35,229 nt of DNA from Clostridia bacterium. GTDB lineage: Bacteria > Bacillota > Peptococcia > DRI-13 > SM3-B62. Each line of letters begins with the position of its first letter. The first letter of the stretch is position 1. The notes beneath the pieces are model-generated. The model did not search any database. It was given only the letters and a program-made list of their open reading frames with translations, and was not told the origin of the DNA. The stretch covers positions 1 to 35,229 of the forward strand of contig JAHDSQ010000059.1 of NCBI GenBank assembly GCA_018432615.1, given 5' to 3'. This document shows positions 23,763 to 32,408 of this stretch, in pieces. Position numbers and translations under genes: made by a program.

Positions 23763-25280
23763 ATGACATTTCACGAAAAGCTGGATTTTTTAATGAATGT
23801 TACCAAAACTACTAATAGTTCGCTAGCACTATACACCTCTCTGGACCCTTCACATATCAGCAGATTGAGAAGGGGGGAAAGAAAAGTTGTTAAAGATGCG
23901 GATTACGTAAAAAAGATGGCTGTATTTTTTAACAGACAGTCTATAGAAGAGTACCAAAAGAAAGCCTTGCAGGAGGTTTTACCAAAGTCTGCAGCACAGA
24001 ATGATTCTGAAAACATAACGGAACAGATCTATCGTTGGCTTCTAGATGATGATTTAAAAGAAAATAGTTCTATCAACTGTTTTTTAGAGGGTTTATCAAA
24101 AATGCAACTGAAAAGGACACAATATAATAAGGATCCAATTTCATTAATGGATTCAGGTACAATACAACAGGCCATATCTTTATATTATGGTCCGGAAGGC
24201 AAGAGGGAAGCGGTACTTAGATTCCTATCTTTTGCTACGGAAGCCAAAAGACCTGATACGCTGCTTTTATACAGCGACGAGCCTATGGATTGGCTAACAG
24301 CGGATCAGTTCTTTTTAGCAAAATGGGCAGATCTGTTATACCAGGTTATCATGCAAGGTCATAGGATAAAGATTATTCATACTGTAAGCCGCAATTTAGA
24401 TGAAATGTTGGAGGCAATGTCAAAATGGATGCCGCTCTATATGACGGGCACCATAGAACCTTATTATTATCCCAAAAAAAGGGACGGTATTTTCAAGAGG
24501 ACTTTGTTTATTGCACCAAAGACAGTAGCCCTGACATCCAGTTCGCTTGATATAATGACAGATAAGGCGGTTAATTTTTTGATAAAAGATTTGAAGGCGG
24601 TAAATGCATTAGAAGCGGAGTTTAATAGCTATTTAGATTTATGCAAGCCTCTCATGCATATCTTTACTGATAAAGATATGCAAAAATATTTAAGTGTTTT
24701 GGAGCAGTTTGAAAAAGGGCCTGCTGATGCAATTATTAAATCCCCTAACCTATCGTTGGCAACTATGCCTACTTCAGTTGCTAAGGCTATGCTTGAAAGG
24801 TCAAAGGTTTCTAAAAAAGAGGAACTTATGGAGTTTGTATTACAAAGAAAAGGAGCATTTGAACAGAGTTTACTAAGCAACTGCGTTTGCGAAATTATTA
24901 AGCTCCCAACCATTAAAAGGATAAAAGAAGGCCAAATTGAAGTGGGTTTTTCAGAAACACAAGAGTTTTCAGGGCTATTCTATTCTCCTGAAGAATATAG
25001 GTTGCATCTTGAAAATATTATTCAGCTTTTATTGAAATACGACAACTATCAAGTCAATATTCGAAAAGATATCAAGGATGACGGCTACAGGCTTTATGTA
25101 AAGGAAGACTTGGGTGCTATTGTTGTTAAAACAACTAATCCGCAAATAGCTTTTGCCATAAATGAAAGCAACATGGCTGCTGCCTTTTGGGACTATCTAA
25201 AAATTATGTTTGATGAAAATAAGCCGAATAGAAATGATGTTATTACAATGCTCCGGCGCACTGCCGATGAGCTGAAGTGA
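23763..25280 (+). CDS. HTH-domain protein of unknown function
   Basis: A 505-residue protein. The N-terminal 60 residues form an XRE/Cro-like helix-turn-helix (FHEKLDFLMNVTKTTNSSLA, then DPSHISRLRRGER). I do not recognise the remaining 440 residues, which show no membrane spans or catalytic motif, so a ligand-sensing or protein-interaction role is conceivable. ATG 23763 follows GGGGTG by a good distance; GTG at 23754 is too near. A patatin-like gene follows after 36 bases and is probably co-transcribed. The divergent Phd-Uma2 gene shares the upstream region. Confidence 0.8.
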   Translation: MTFHEKLDFLMNVTKTTNSSLALYTSLDPSHISRLRRGERKVVKDADYVKKMAVFFNRQSIEEYQKKALQEVLPKSAAQNDSENITEQIYRWLLDDDLKENSSINCFLEGLSKMQLKRTQYNKDPISLMDSGTIQQAISLYYGPEGKREAVLRFLSFATEAKRPDTLLLYSDEPMDWLTADQFFLAKWADLLYQVIMQGHRIKIIHTVSRNLDEMLEAMSKWMPLYMTGTIEPYYYPKKRDGIFKRTLFIAPKTVALTSSSLDIMTDKAVNFLIKDLKAVNALEAEFNSYLDLCKPLMHIFTDKDMQKYLSVLEQFEKGPADAIIKSPNLSLATMPTSVAKAMLERSKVSKKEELMEFVLQRKGAFEQSLLSNCVCEIIKLPTIKRIKEGQIEVGFSETQEFSGLFYSPEEYRLHLENIIQLLLKYDNYQVNIRKDIKDDGYRLYVKEDLGAIVVKTTNPQIAFAINESNMAAAFWDYLKIMFDENKPNRNDVITMLRRTADELK

Positions 25281-25316
25281 GGATAACGTATTGCTTAATG
25301 AGGAGATAGGATACCG

Positions 25317-26192
25317 ATGGAAATAATCAACAACGTAAAAGATATCGCTTTGATTTTTGAGGGAGGGGGGATGCGAGCCAGTTATACCGCAGGAATCCTA
25401 AACAATTTGTTGGAAAACGAAATATACTTTGATTATGTAGCCGGTATTTCTGCGGGTGCAAGTCACAGCATCAACTATTTATCCAGGGATATTCTGAGGG
25501 CTAAACGCTCTTTTGTGGATTTGGTTTTGGATCCTAACTTTGGCGGATGGAAGTCCTTTTTTAAAGGAGAAGGATATTTTCGTTCCCAATATATTTACGA
25601 AGAAACATCATATCCGGGGGCTGCCTTGCCCTTAGATTTTCAAACATTTATGGCAAATCCCGCCCAATTGCGCATCGGTGCCTTGGAGAGGGATACAGGA
25701 AAACTGATATATTTTACAAAGGCTGACATCGATAATATTGAGGACTTAATGAAAATTGTCCGTGCCTCATCATCGATGCCTATCTTTATGCCGCCGACTT
25801 GCTTTAAGGAAAAGGTATATGTAGACGGTGGCCTGGGTGGTGGGATCGCCCTTGATATTGCCAAAAAGGACGGGATGCGGAAATTTTTTGTCATCCTTAC
25901 TCGTGAAAAAGGATATAGAAAGAACCCGGTAAAATTCAAAAGGTTTATTAAATCTTATTACCGCATGTACCCTCTGGTGGCGGAAGCCATGTTTAACCGG
26001 CATATCATATACAACCGTACGCTGGAGGAACTTGAAGAACTGGAAAGGCAGGGAAAGGCCTTCCTTGTCTATCCCGATGTTATGCCGGTCTCAAACAAAG
26101 AAACTAATTTCAAAAAGCTATCCGCCTGCTACGAATTAGGTTACGCCCAGGGCAAACGAGACCTGCCGCGCTGGAAAGAGTTTTTAGAGTAA
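25317..26192 (+). CDS. Patatin-like phospholipase (RssA-type)
   Basis: A 291-residue serine hydrolase of the patatin family. The oxyanion-hole motif is EGGGMR (15-20), the nucleophile elbow GISAG has S45, and the catalytic dyad aspartate is D170 in VDGG. No signal peptide is present, so it acts in the cytoplasm or at the inner membrane face, probably on phospholipids. It has a GAGGAG site and lies 36 bases after the HTH protein. After its stop, ACATGGGGTCAGGCTTGAA resembles sequences near RAYT/REP elements, without a matching gene. Confidence 0.9.
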   Translation: MEIINNVKDIALIFEGGGMRASYTAGILNNLLENEIYFDYVAGISAGASHSINYLSRDILRAKRSFVDLVLDPNFGGWKSFFKGEGYFRSQYIYEETSYPGAALPLDFQTFMANPAQLRIGALERDTGKLIYFTKADIDNIEDLMKIVRASSSMPIFMPPTCFKEKVYVDGGLGGGIALDIAKKDGMRKFFVILTREKGYRKNPVKFKRFIKSYYRMYPLVAEAMFNRHIIYNRTLEELEELERQGKAFLVYPDVMPVSNKETNFKKLSACYELGYAQGKRDLPRWKEFLE

Positions 26193-26338
26193 ACATGTAA
26201 ACATGGGGTCAGGCTTGAAATATTCTCTTATTGTGAATACAACAAGGTTTCCGGGATACAAGGGCAATCTTTGTTTGCGATTTAAAGTTAACTATTATAT
26301 AGTGGAATAAACTAACAAAACCGAGAGGTAAGATATAA

Positions 26339-28135
26339 ATGAAAAGTTTGATCAGAATGATTGCCAATTTAATCCAGGGACTATCAAAAGCAGTTTTGCG
26401 TTTTCCGTTGACTGTATTATGCTTAATTCTCAGCACGGCTTTGACCTATTATATGATTTCTCTGCATGAAACTCCTGCTCTGATTATCGAGAAATTGATG
26501 TTTGTCTTTTTGTTGGGTTCTTTTTTGGGGGTAACCGCTCAGTTTGCCTGTGAACGTTTTCTGCGGCTTGCCAAACTGCGTTGGGGTGTGTACGTTGTAG
26601 CTGTATTACTTACGTTAGGCTATTATTTTATCATTTCTCCTGTTCCGGCTATAGATTACGGGGTAGGAGCCAGGACTGCGGTGGCGGTATTTGCGTTATT
26701 CTGTGCCTTCATCTGGTTGCCATCCAGTTGGGAACAATTTGATTTTAACAGCGTGGCGTTGATACATTTCAAATCGGCTTTTACGTCAATCCTATATGCG
26801 GGGGTGCTTTCGGCCGGACTAGCGTCGATTATCGGGGCTGTTGATATTCTGCTTTTCAATGTTGATAGCGATACGTATGGTTATATGATGGCCACCGTCT
26901 GGATTCTTTTTGCAACCACTTATTATCTGTCGCTTTTGCCTCGCTTCAACTCAGAGATAGAAGCAGATATATCCTATGCCAGGGAAGCAAGTAATTATCC
27001 TCGCTTTTTGGAAATACTGGTTTCTTATATAGCTGTGCCCTTGGTTACCGGGTTTACGTTGGTGTTGCTTTCCTATTTCATTAAGATCGCGATTGTAAGG
27101 GTATGGCCATCCGGTCAACTCGGGCCGATGATTTTAGCTTATTCCGCTGCCGGACTTATTATTTATATTCTTGCCAGTAGGTTGGAAAACCGCTTTGCCG
27201 TACTTTATCAACGTATCTATCCAAAAGTGCTGGTTCCGGTTGTAATAATGCAGCTGGTTTCAGTATATATACGGTTAAACGCCTATGGTGTTACGGAATC
27301 CCGTTACTATATCGCCATATTCGGTATCTTTTCGATTGCCATCGGTATTATCTTATCCCTTAAGCCGGTCAAAAAGAATGGACTCATTGCTCTTTTGGCC
27401 GCGGCTTTTGCCATAATTTCCGTTTTACCGCCTGTGGATGCCTTTACGGTGTCACGGGTTAGCCAGATAAACAGGTTGGAAAATATGCTTCAAGCAGAGG
27501 GCATATTAGCAAACGGAGAAATCAGCCCCAAGAAAGATGTCGATGTGACTTTACGGCAGGAGACTACCAGTATCCTGAATTATTTGGCAAGACGCAAATA
27601 TCTTCAAGATGTTGCTTGGCTGCCAACAGATTTTAAGACCGGCGAAGATATGCAAGAGGTTCTTGGTTTTGAGCCTGCTTATAGGTACGGCGGGGGAGAA
27701 CGGGAGAGGTTTTATGCTAATTTGGATATGCAGAAACCATTGGAAATTATGGGTTATGATGTTTTGCTTCAGGCCCAAGCTTATCGGGGGATGAAAACTG
27801 AAGAAACGACTAAATATGATTTCGAGGTAGAAGGGATTCCATATTACCTTGTAATTACACCTTTATCAGAGTATGATGCTCAGGTATCTCTCCAAAACGC
27901 AGCGGGAAAAGAATTGGTAAACACCAGTCTGTATAATTTCGCTGATTCGATTGTTGATACCAATAATAGCTTTAGAAATGACGTGGATGTCGAGGAAATG
28001 ACCTTGGATGTTGAGGGTAATAGTTGTAAGCTTCGTATCATCTTCCAAAATTTCAGCATTACCTATGGTGCCGACGTTGATAAAAGTGCCGACTACAATA
28101 TGTTTATCCTGGTAAATGTTCCACCCAGAAGGTAA
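26339..28135 (+). CDS. DUF4153 membrane protein
   Basis: A 598-residue protein with roughly twelve membrane spans in its first 410 residues and a soluble C-terminal third of about 190 residues, likely outside or inside the membrane as one domain. The arrangement and motifs (for example GVGARTAVAVFALFCAFIW and a LSLLPRFN stretch after span six) agree with my memory of DUF4153. A GAGAGGTAAG site precedes ATG 26339. The function is unknown. A terminator follows its stop. Confidence 0.8.
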   Translation: MKSLIRMIANLIQGLSKAVLRFPLTVLCLILSTALTYYMISLHETPALIIEKLMFVFLLGSFLGVTAQFACERFLRLAKLRWGVYVVAVLLTLGYYFIISPVPAIDYGVGARTAVAVFALFCAFIWLPSSWEQFDFNSVALIHFKSAFTSILYAGVLSAGLASIIGAVDILLFNVDSDTYGYMMATVWILFATTYYLSLLPRFNSEIEADISYAREASNYPRFLEILVSYIAVPLVTGFTLVLLSYFIKIAIVRVWPSGQLGPMILAYSAAGLIIYILASRLENRFAVLYQRIYPKVLVPVVIMQLVSVYIRLNAYGVTESRYYIAIFGIFSIAIGIILSLKPVKKNGLIALLAAAFAIISVLPPVDAFTVSRVSQINRLENMLQAEGILANGEISPKKDVDVTLRQETTSILNYLARRKYLQDVAWLPTDFKTGEDMQEVLGFEPAYRYGGGERERFYANLDMQKPLEIMGYDVLLQAQAYRGMKTEETTKYDFEVEGIPYYLVITPLSEYDAQVSLQNAAGKELVNTSLYNFADSIVDTNNSFRNDVDVEEMTLDVEGNSCKLRIIFQNFSITYGADVDKSADYNMFILVNVPPRR

Positions 28136-28179
28136 TCTTAGAGAAATTTTGTTTAAAACAATGAAAACGTGCAGAAGAT

Positions 28180-28226
28180 AGAACCGCCCCACGACCGATA
28201 AGGTTGTACGGAGCGGTTCTTTTTCT
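28180..28226 (+). terminator. Intrinsic terminator after the DUF4153 gene
   Basis: AGAACCGC (28180-28187) pairs with GCGGTTCT (28213-28220); the loop between is 25 bases and can fold further. A short T-run follows. Confidence 0.75.
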
Positions 28227-28425
28227 GTAGCGGAAACCACCTGTTATGAAGGATACATATTTTGGTACAAAACACGTAATGTGTGGTATCGTTATCATAT
28301 TTATTTCTTATCTTGCATCTATATATAAGGGTTGGTAAAAGGTTAAGATCTTTTATTTTTGAGATAATAAACAATAGATTAGGATGGCTACAACCATAAA
28401 AGACCACCATAAAGGATGTGACTAA

Positions 28426-29499
28426 GTGAGAAAGGAAGGCACTTCAACACTAAAGGTAGCCGCGACATATATAGGCACTATAGTCGGAGCAGGGTTTGCA
28501 ACAGGGCAAGAGGTATTACAGTTTTTTACGAAATTCGGTGCAATGGGATTGGCAGGGTTGATTCTCACGACGGTGATGTTTATTGTTTTTGGCTATATAA
28601 TTATGGATTTAGGAAAACAGCTTAATGCCCGGTCGCATTTGGAGATAATTAAATATTCGGGAGGAAGGTTGTTAGGAACAATAATAGATATTATTATAAC
28701 TTTTTTTCTGTTCGGTGGTTTGGCGGCAATGATAGCCGGAACCGGGGCAATATTTGTACAACAGTTCAATTTGCCGAGCATATCAGGTAACATTATTATG
28801 TGCATATTAACAGCTCTAACTGTGTTAACAGGTATAAAGGGTGTTATTAACTCCATCAGCTTTGTCGTACCTTTTTTATTAGTATCAATAATAGGGGTTA
28901 GTATTGCCTCAATTATCAATACACCACCTGACATATCTGCAACCGGTCAGGTGGTGGGTGAAAGTGGACTGATAACAAGTTGGTTTTTAGCGGCAGTTCT
29001 TTATGTATCTTACAATACGCTCATATCTGTTGCCATATTGGGGCCTCTCGGCAGCAAAACTCAAAACAGAAAAGCAATTAGAAATGGTGCAATTCTTGGT
29101 GGTCTAGGCTTGGGGCTAGGATCTATTATGATTTATCTGGCTTTATCCGGTAATATTTCGGAGATTGCAGGGCTTGAGGTTCCCATGATTTACATTGCCG
29201 GGAGCATTTCATCAGTCATACAAATAATTTATGCTATTGTATTAATTGCGGAAATTTATACAACGGCAGTGGCTTCTCTTTATGGTTTTGCAGCCAGAAT
29301 TACTGATATAGAAAGACCGTCGGAAAAAGGAAGAATATTGGTCATTGGTTCAAGCATAGCGGCATTGTTAGCCAGTCAATTTGGATTCTCAAATTTGGTG
29401 AAATATCTTTACCCATTAGTAGGATATGGGGGGATAGTGCTTTTAGTAAGCTTAATTTATGTTAGAATCAGGTATAGAGGTTCAAAGAAAATGTATTGA
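28426..29499 (+). CDS. ykvI: YkvI-like membrane transporter
   Basis: A 357-residue protein with about ten membrane spans and the opening YIGTIVGAGFATGQE, characteristic of the YkvI family, which has the LeuT/APC-like fold. Substrate not known. The start is GTG at 28426 with AAAGGATG before it. No partner is apparent. It converges on the DegV gene 12 bases away without a clear terminator. Confidence 0.85.
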   Translation: MRKEGTSTLKVAATYIGTIVGAGFATGQEVLQFFTKFGAMGLAGLILTTVMFIVFGYIIMDLGKQLNARSHLEIIKYSGGRLLGTIIDIIITFFLFGGLAAMIAGTGAIFVQQFNLPSISGNIIMCILTALTVLTGIKGVINSISFVVPFLLVSIIGVSIASIINTPPDISATGQVVGESGLITSWFLAAVLYVSYNTLISVAILGPLGSKTQNRKAIRNGAILGGLGLGLGSIMIYLALSGNISEIAGLEVPMIYIAGSISSVIQIIYAIVLIAEIYTTAVASLYGFAARITDIERPSEKGRILVIGSSIAALLASQFGFSNLVKYLYPLVGYGGIVLLVSLIYVRIRYRGSKKMY

Positions 29500-29511
29500 G
29501 CATTGTATGGT

Positions 29512-30354
29512 TCAAATAAAAGATGTCAGTATACCCCCTTCGCCTGCATAAGTACCTATTGAAGCACCGATTTTGGATATGATAATATGTTTGAAATTAT
29601 ATTTTTCTTCAGCCAATGCTTTATATTCCAAGGCTTTTACGTAACAATTTGCATGGGCTATTGCCAGTATCCCATCCCCGAAATTTGCAGTGTTTTCTCC
29701 AATTATCTCGACAAGCCTCTTTAAAGCCCTGTTGGAACCTCTGATTTTTTCTGCTAAGGTTACAATGCCGTTACCGTCCGATTTCATAATCAACCTTATT
29801 GAAAGAAGTGTTGCTATCTGGCCTTTGGCCTTTCCTATTCTTCCGCCCTTAATAATATTTTCAAGGGTATCTAGCAAGAAAAATACTTGTACTTTTTTAG
29901 CGTAAGCTCTAAGATGTTTTGCCAGTTCATCTAGACATATTCCTTTTTGAGCCATCTCCGTTGCCTTGAGGGCTTGAATCCCTTCGCCGACAGAAGCGCT
30001 CAAAGAATCTATAACGTGAATTTTTTTATGTTTGTCGGTTTTCTCATACAATTCTTTGGCAATTAATGCGCTGTTATATGTACCGCTTAGGCCAGAAGAT
30101 ACTGTTACTACCAAAACATCATCTTGAGTGTTTTCAAACTCCTTTATAAACTGGTAAGGGGACGGACTGGCGGTTTGGGGTAATTCCTTATGTCCTCTCA
30201 TCATGCGATAGAAATCCTCGTTTGTTAACTCGATCCCATCCAGAAAACTTTTATTACCAAAGCGGATTTCAAGGGGCACAACTCCTATATTATACGTTTT
30301 TATCATTTCCTGCGGAAGGTCTGAACAGCTGTCGGTAATAATTTTTATTCCCAT
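29512..30354 (-). CDS. DegV-family fatty-acid-binding protein
   Basis: A 280-residue protein of the DegV family: ITDSCSDLP at the N-terminus, TASPSPYQF, VVTVSSGLSGTYNSA and a C-terminal lobe. DegV/FakB proteins bind a fatty acid and, with FakA kinase, feed exogenous fatty acids to phospholipid synthesis. No fakA gene is in the window. The ribosome binding site lies within the GGGGG run upstream. Confidence 0.93.
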   Translation of the reverse strand: MGIKIITDSCSDLPQEMIKTYNIGVVPLEIRFGNKSFLDGIELTNEDFYRMMRGHKELPQTASPSPYQFIKEFENTQDDVLVVTVSSGLSGTYNSALIAKELYEKTDKHKKIHVIDSLSASVGEGIQALKATEMAQKGICLDELAKHLRAYAKKVQVFFLLDTLENIIKGGRIGKAKGQIATLLSIRLIMKSDGNGIVTLAEKIRGSNRALKRLVEIIGENTANFGDGILAIAHANCYVKALEYKALAEEKYNFKHIIISKIGASIGTYAGEGGILTSFI

Positions 30355-30507
30355 TAACTATACCCCCCTATGCTTGTAGATATGAGTGTAGATATGAGTA
30401 ATAACCTTCTTAGTAAATCTTATCACATGGGAATGATGCATACAATTTCCAAAGGGTGTTTGTTTCAAGTTCCAAAGAGAAATAATTATAAAAGGATAGC
30501 GATTATT

Positions 30508-31341
30508 ATGAGTATGAGTAAGATGGAAATAATAAAAAAGTATGCCCAAGAGGAAGAAACAAGATTGTTGCTGGCACGTGTTTTGGACAAGCTGGAGGAG
30601 TCGGAGCAGAAAAACATTGCAAAAAGCACCAAGTTTTTAAATGAGTCCCAGCGGGCGTTGGTGGAAAAAGTCATTGCGAAGATAGGAAATCCGCGGTGTT
30701 TCTTTTTTGGAGGCTATGAAGGCGCAAACCGTACCGTGCTGACCTTCTTACCGGATTATCTGGAGCCGGAACAAGTCAAAGAAGCAGAAACAGAAGCAGA
30801 AACAGAAGCAGAAACGGATAACTATCCTCTTGCTTTTATCAGGGCGGAGTATAAGTCGGAAAAAGCATTGTCACATCGTGATTTCCTGGGCAGTCTGATG
30901 GGTGCCGGAATTCAGCGGGAAACCGTTGGGGATATTCTGGTGGGGGAAGGAAGCTGTGACATAGTAGTGTTAAAAGAGATACTTCCGTATTTACTGAATA
31001 ATTTTGAGTCGGTGGGACGAGTGAAAGTTGAAGCAACCGTTATTACCGCAAAAAAGCTGAAAATCCCTGAAGAAAAGTTTGTCCTGGTGAAAGAGACGGT
31101 GGCTTCCTCGCGCTTGGATAATGTAGTAGCGGCAGGTTTTAGGATTAGCCGGGAAAAAGCCTCTGCACATATAAAAGCCGGGCGGGTAATGCTTGATCAT
31201 CTAGTATGTTTAAAGGCAGATAAACTTATCTCGGAAGGAGACGTGATTGCCTTAAGGGGGATGGGAAAGATTAAGCTAGAAGAGGTTGGACGACGTACAA
31301 GAAAAGGACGTATAGCCATTTCTATAAAAAGATATATATAA
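30508..31341 (+). CDS. ylmH: YlmH-type S4-domain RNA-binding protein
   Basis: A 277-residue protein with a C-terminal S4 RNA-binding domain (SSRLDNVVAAGFRISREKA to the RGMGKI region). YlmH/RqcP-type proteins take part in ribosome-associated quality control in Bacillus, and the ylm genes are often beside divIVA and cell-division genes; none are near here. ATG 30508 is preferred, as AAAGGA lies upstream; the frame extends back to 30370, but with no binding site. An EAETEAETEAET stretch from a 12-base tandem repeat sits in the linker after residue 90. Confidence 0.9.
   Translation: MSMSKMEIIKKYAQEEETRLLLARVLDKLEESEQKNIAKSTKFLNESQRALVEKVIAKIGNPRCFFFGGYEGANRTVLTFLPDYLEPEQVKEAETEAETEAETDNYPLAFIRAEYKSEKALSHRDFLGSLMGAGIQRETVGDILVGEGSCDIVVLKEILPYLLNNFESVGRVKVEATVITAKKLKIPEEKFVLVKETVASSRLDNVVAAGFRISREKASAHIKAGRVMLDHLVCLKADKLISEGDVIALRGMGKIKLEEVGRRTRKGRIAISIKRYI
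30781..30816 (+). repeat. Three copies of a 12-base tandem repeat inside ylmH
   Basis: GAAGCAGAAACA is repeated three times, the last with one base change. It encodes EAET repeats in a linker. Copy number can vary by slippage without shifting the frame. Confidence 0.8.
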
Positions 31342-31500
31342 AAGGATAGGGGATAGGGCAGCGGGTAATCGGTTAGGCGATTGGTTAATGGATGAAAGCG
31401 TTGTAAACCAGGAAAACATTAGCTATACTGGTATTAACACATTAATAAATGCCAAATAATGAATCGTTCAAATCATGTTTTGAACATTGAGGAGGAATAT

Positions 31501-32265
31501 ATGGAAAACGACAAGAGGATTGCGGTTTTAATCGATGCTGATAATGTTTCGGATAAATATATAAAGTACATATTTGATGAGATTTTAAACCATGGGGTAC
31601 CCACTTACAAGCGAATTTACGGGGATTGGACCAAGCCTCAAATGGCCTCATGGAAAAGAGTACTGCTCGATTACTCTATCACTCCAATTCAGCAATACAG
31701 CTATACAACAGGAAAGAATGCAACAGATTCGGCCCTAATAATTGATGCAATGGATATTCTCTATTCCGATAATGTAGATGGGTTTTGTATTGTTTCCAGT
31801 GATAGTGATTTTACGAAGCTTGGTGCTCGCCTGAGAGAAGCCGGCATGTACGTAATCGGTATGGGTGAAAAGAAAACGCCCAAACCATTTATAGCTTCCT
31901 GTGAAAAGTTTAAATACCTTGAAGTCTTAGCGGCGGCCCCTGCGGAATCATATGAAGGAACAGAAAAGATGGAAAAGCAAGAGGTCCCTAAAGAGGGTAT
32001 GGCCAGTAAAAAAGAACTGATAGAGGCTATTAAGACAATCGTAACGGAGAGCTCCGATGAAGACGGCTGGGCGTTTTTAGGGGAAGTCGGAAAGAGACTT
32101 AACAAGCGGTATTCTGATTTTGACACGAGGAACTATGGCCATTCAAAGTTGACTCCGCTTATTTCCTCATTAAAAGAGTTTGAAATCCAGCAGCGGAAAA
32201 CCAGCAATCGGCATATCATCCATTACTTTATAAAAAACAAAGTCAAAAATAAAAATCAGAAATGA
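31501..32265 (+). CDS. NYN-domain ribonuclease-like protein with OST-HTH domain
   Basis: A 254-residue protein. Residues 5-140 form a NYN domain (PIN-like, LabA/DUF88), with acidic residues D12, D14, D76, D101 and D103 placed as in the active site: LIDADN, TDSALIIDAM and SSDSDF. Residues about 168-248 match OST-HTH/LOTUS (KKELIEAI, FLGEVGKRLNKRYSDFDTRNYGHSKLTPLI), which binds RNA. ATG 31501 is behind GAGGAGGAATAT. Bacterial NYN-OST proteins are thought to cut RNA; the target is unknown. The large AAA+ gene downstream is 143 bases away, but linkage is uncertain. Confidence 0.9.
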   Translation: MENDKRIAVLIDADNVSDKYIKYIFDEILNHGVPTYKRIYGDWTKPQMASWKRVLLDYSITPIQQYSYTTGKNATDSALIIDAMDILYSDNVDGFCIVSSDSDFTKLGARLREAGMYVIGMGEKKTPKPFIASCEKFKYLEVLAAAPAESYEGTEKMEKQEVPKEGMASKKELIEAIKTIVTESSDEDGWAFLGEVGKRLNKRYSDFDTRNYGHSKLTPLISSLKEFEIQQRKTSNRHIIHYFIKNKVKNKNQK

Positions 32266-32408
32266 GTCTCGTCACTGGGTCAGTGGGAATCATAGAACCA
32301 GTTAATGAGATAAAAAGGTACGGAGTAACTATTTAAAACATTAAAAAAGGAAATATATGATGCAGATATTTTGCCTTTGCGTTATTTGCGTTATATGAGG
32401 TGGCAACT

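Noticed and set aside
26193..26230. GGGGTCAGGCTTGAAATATT as a REP/RAYT element
   Set aside because: The phrase resembles flanks of REP-associated transposases, but only about 20 bases match from memory and no transposase or second copy is visible.
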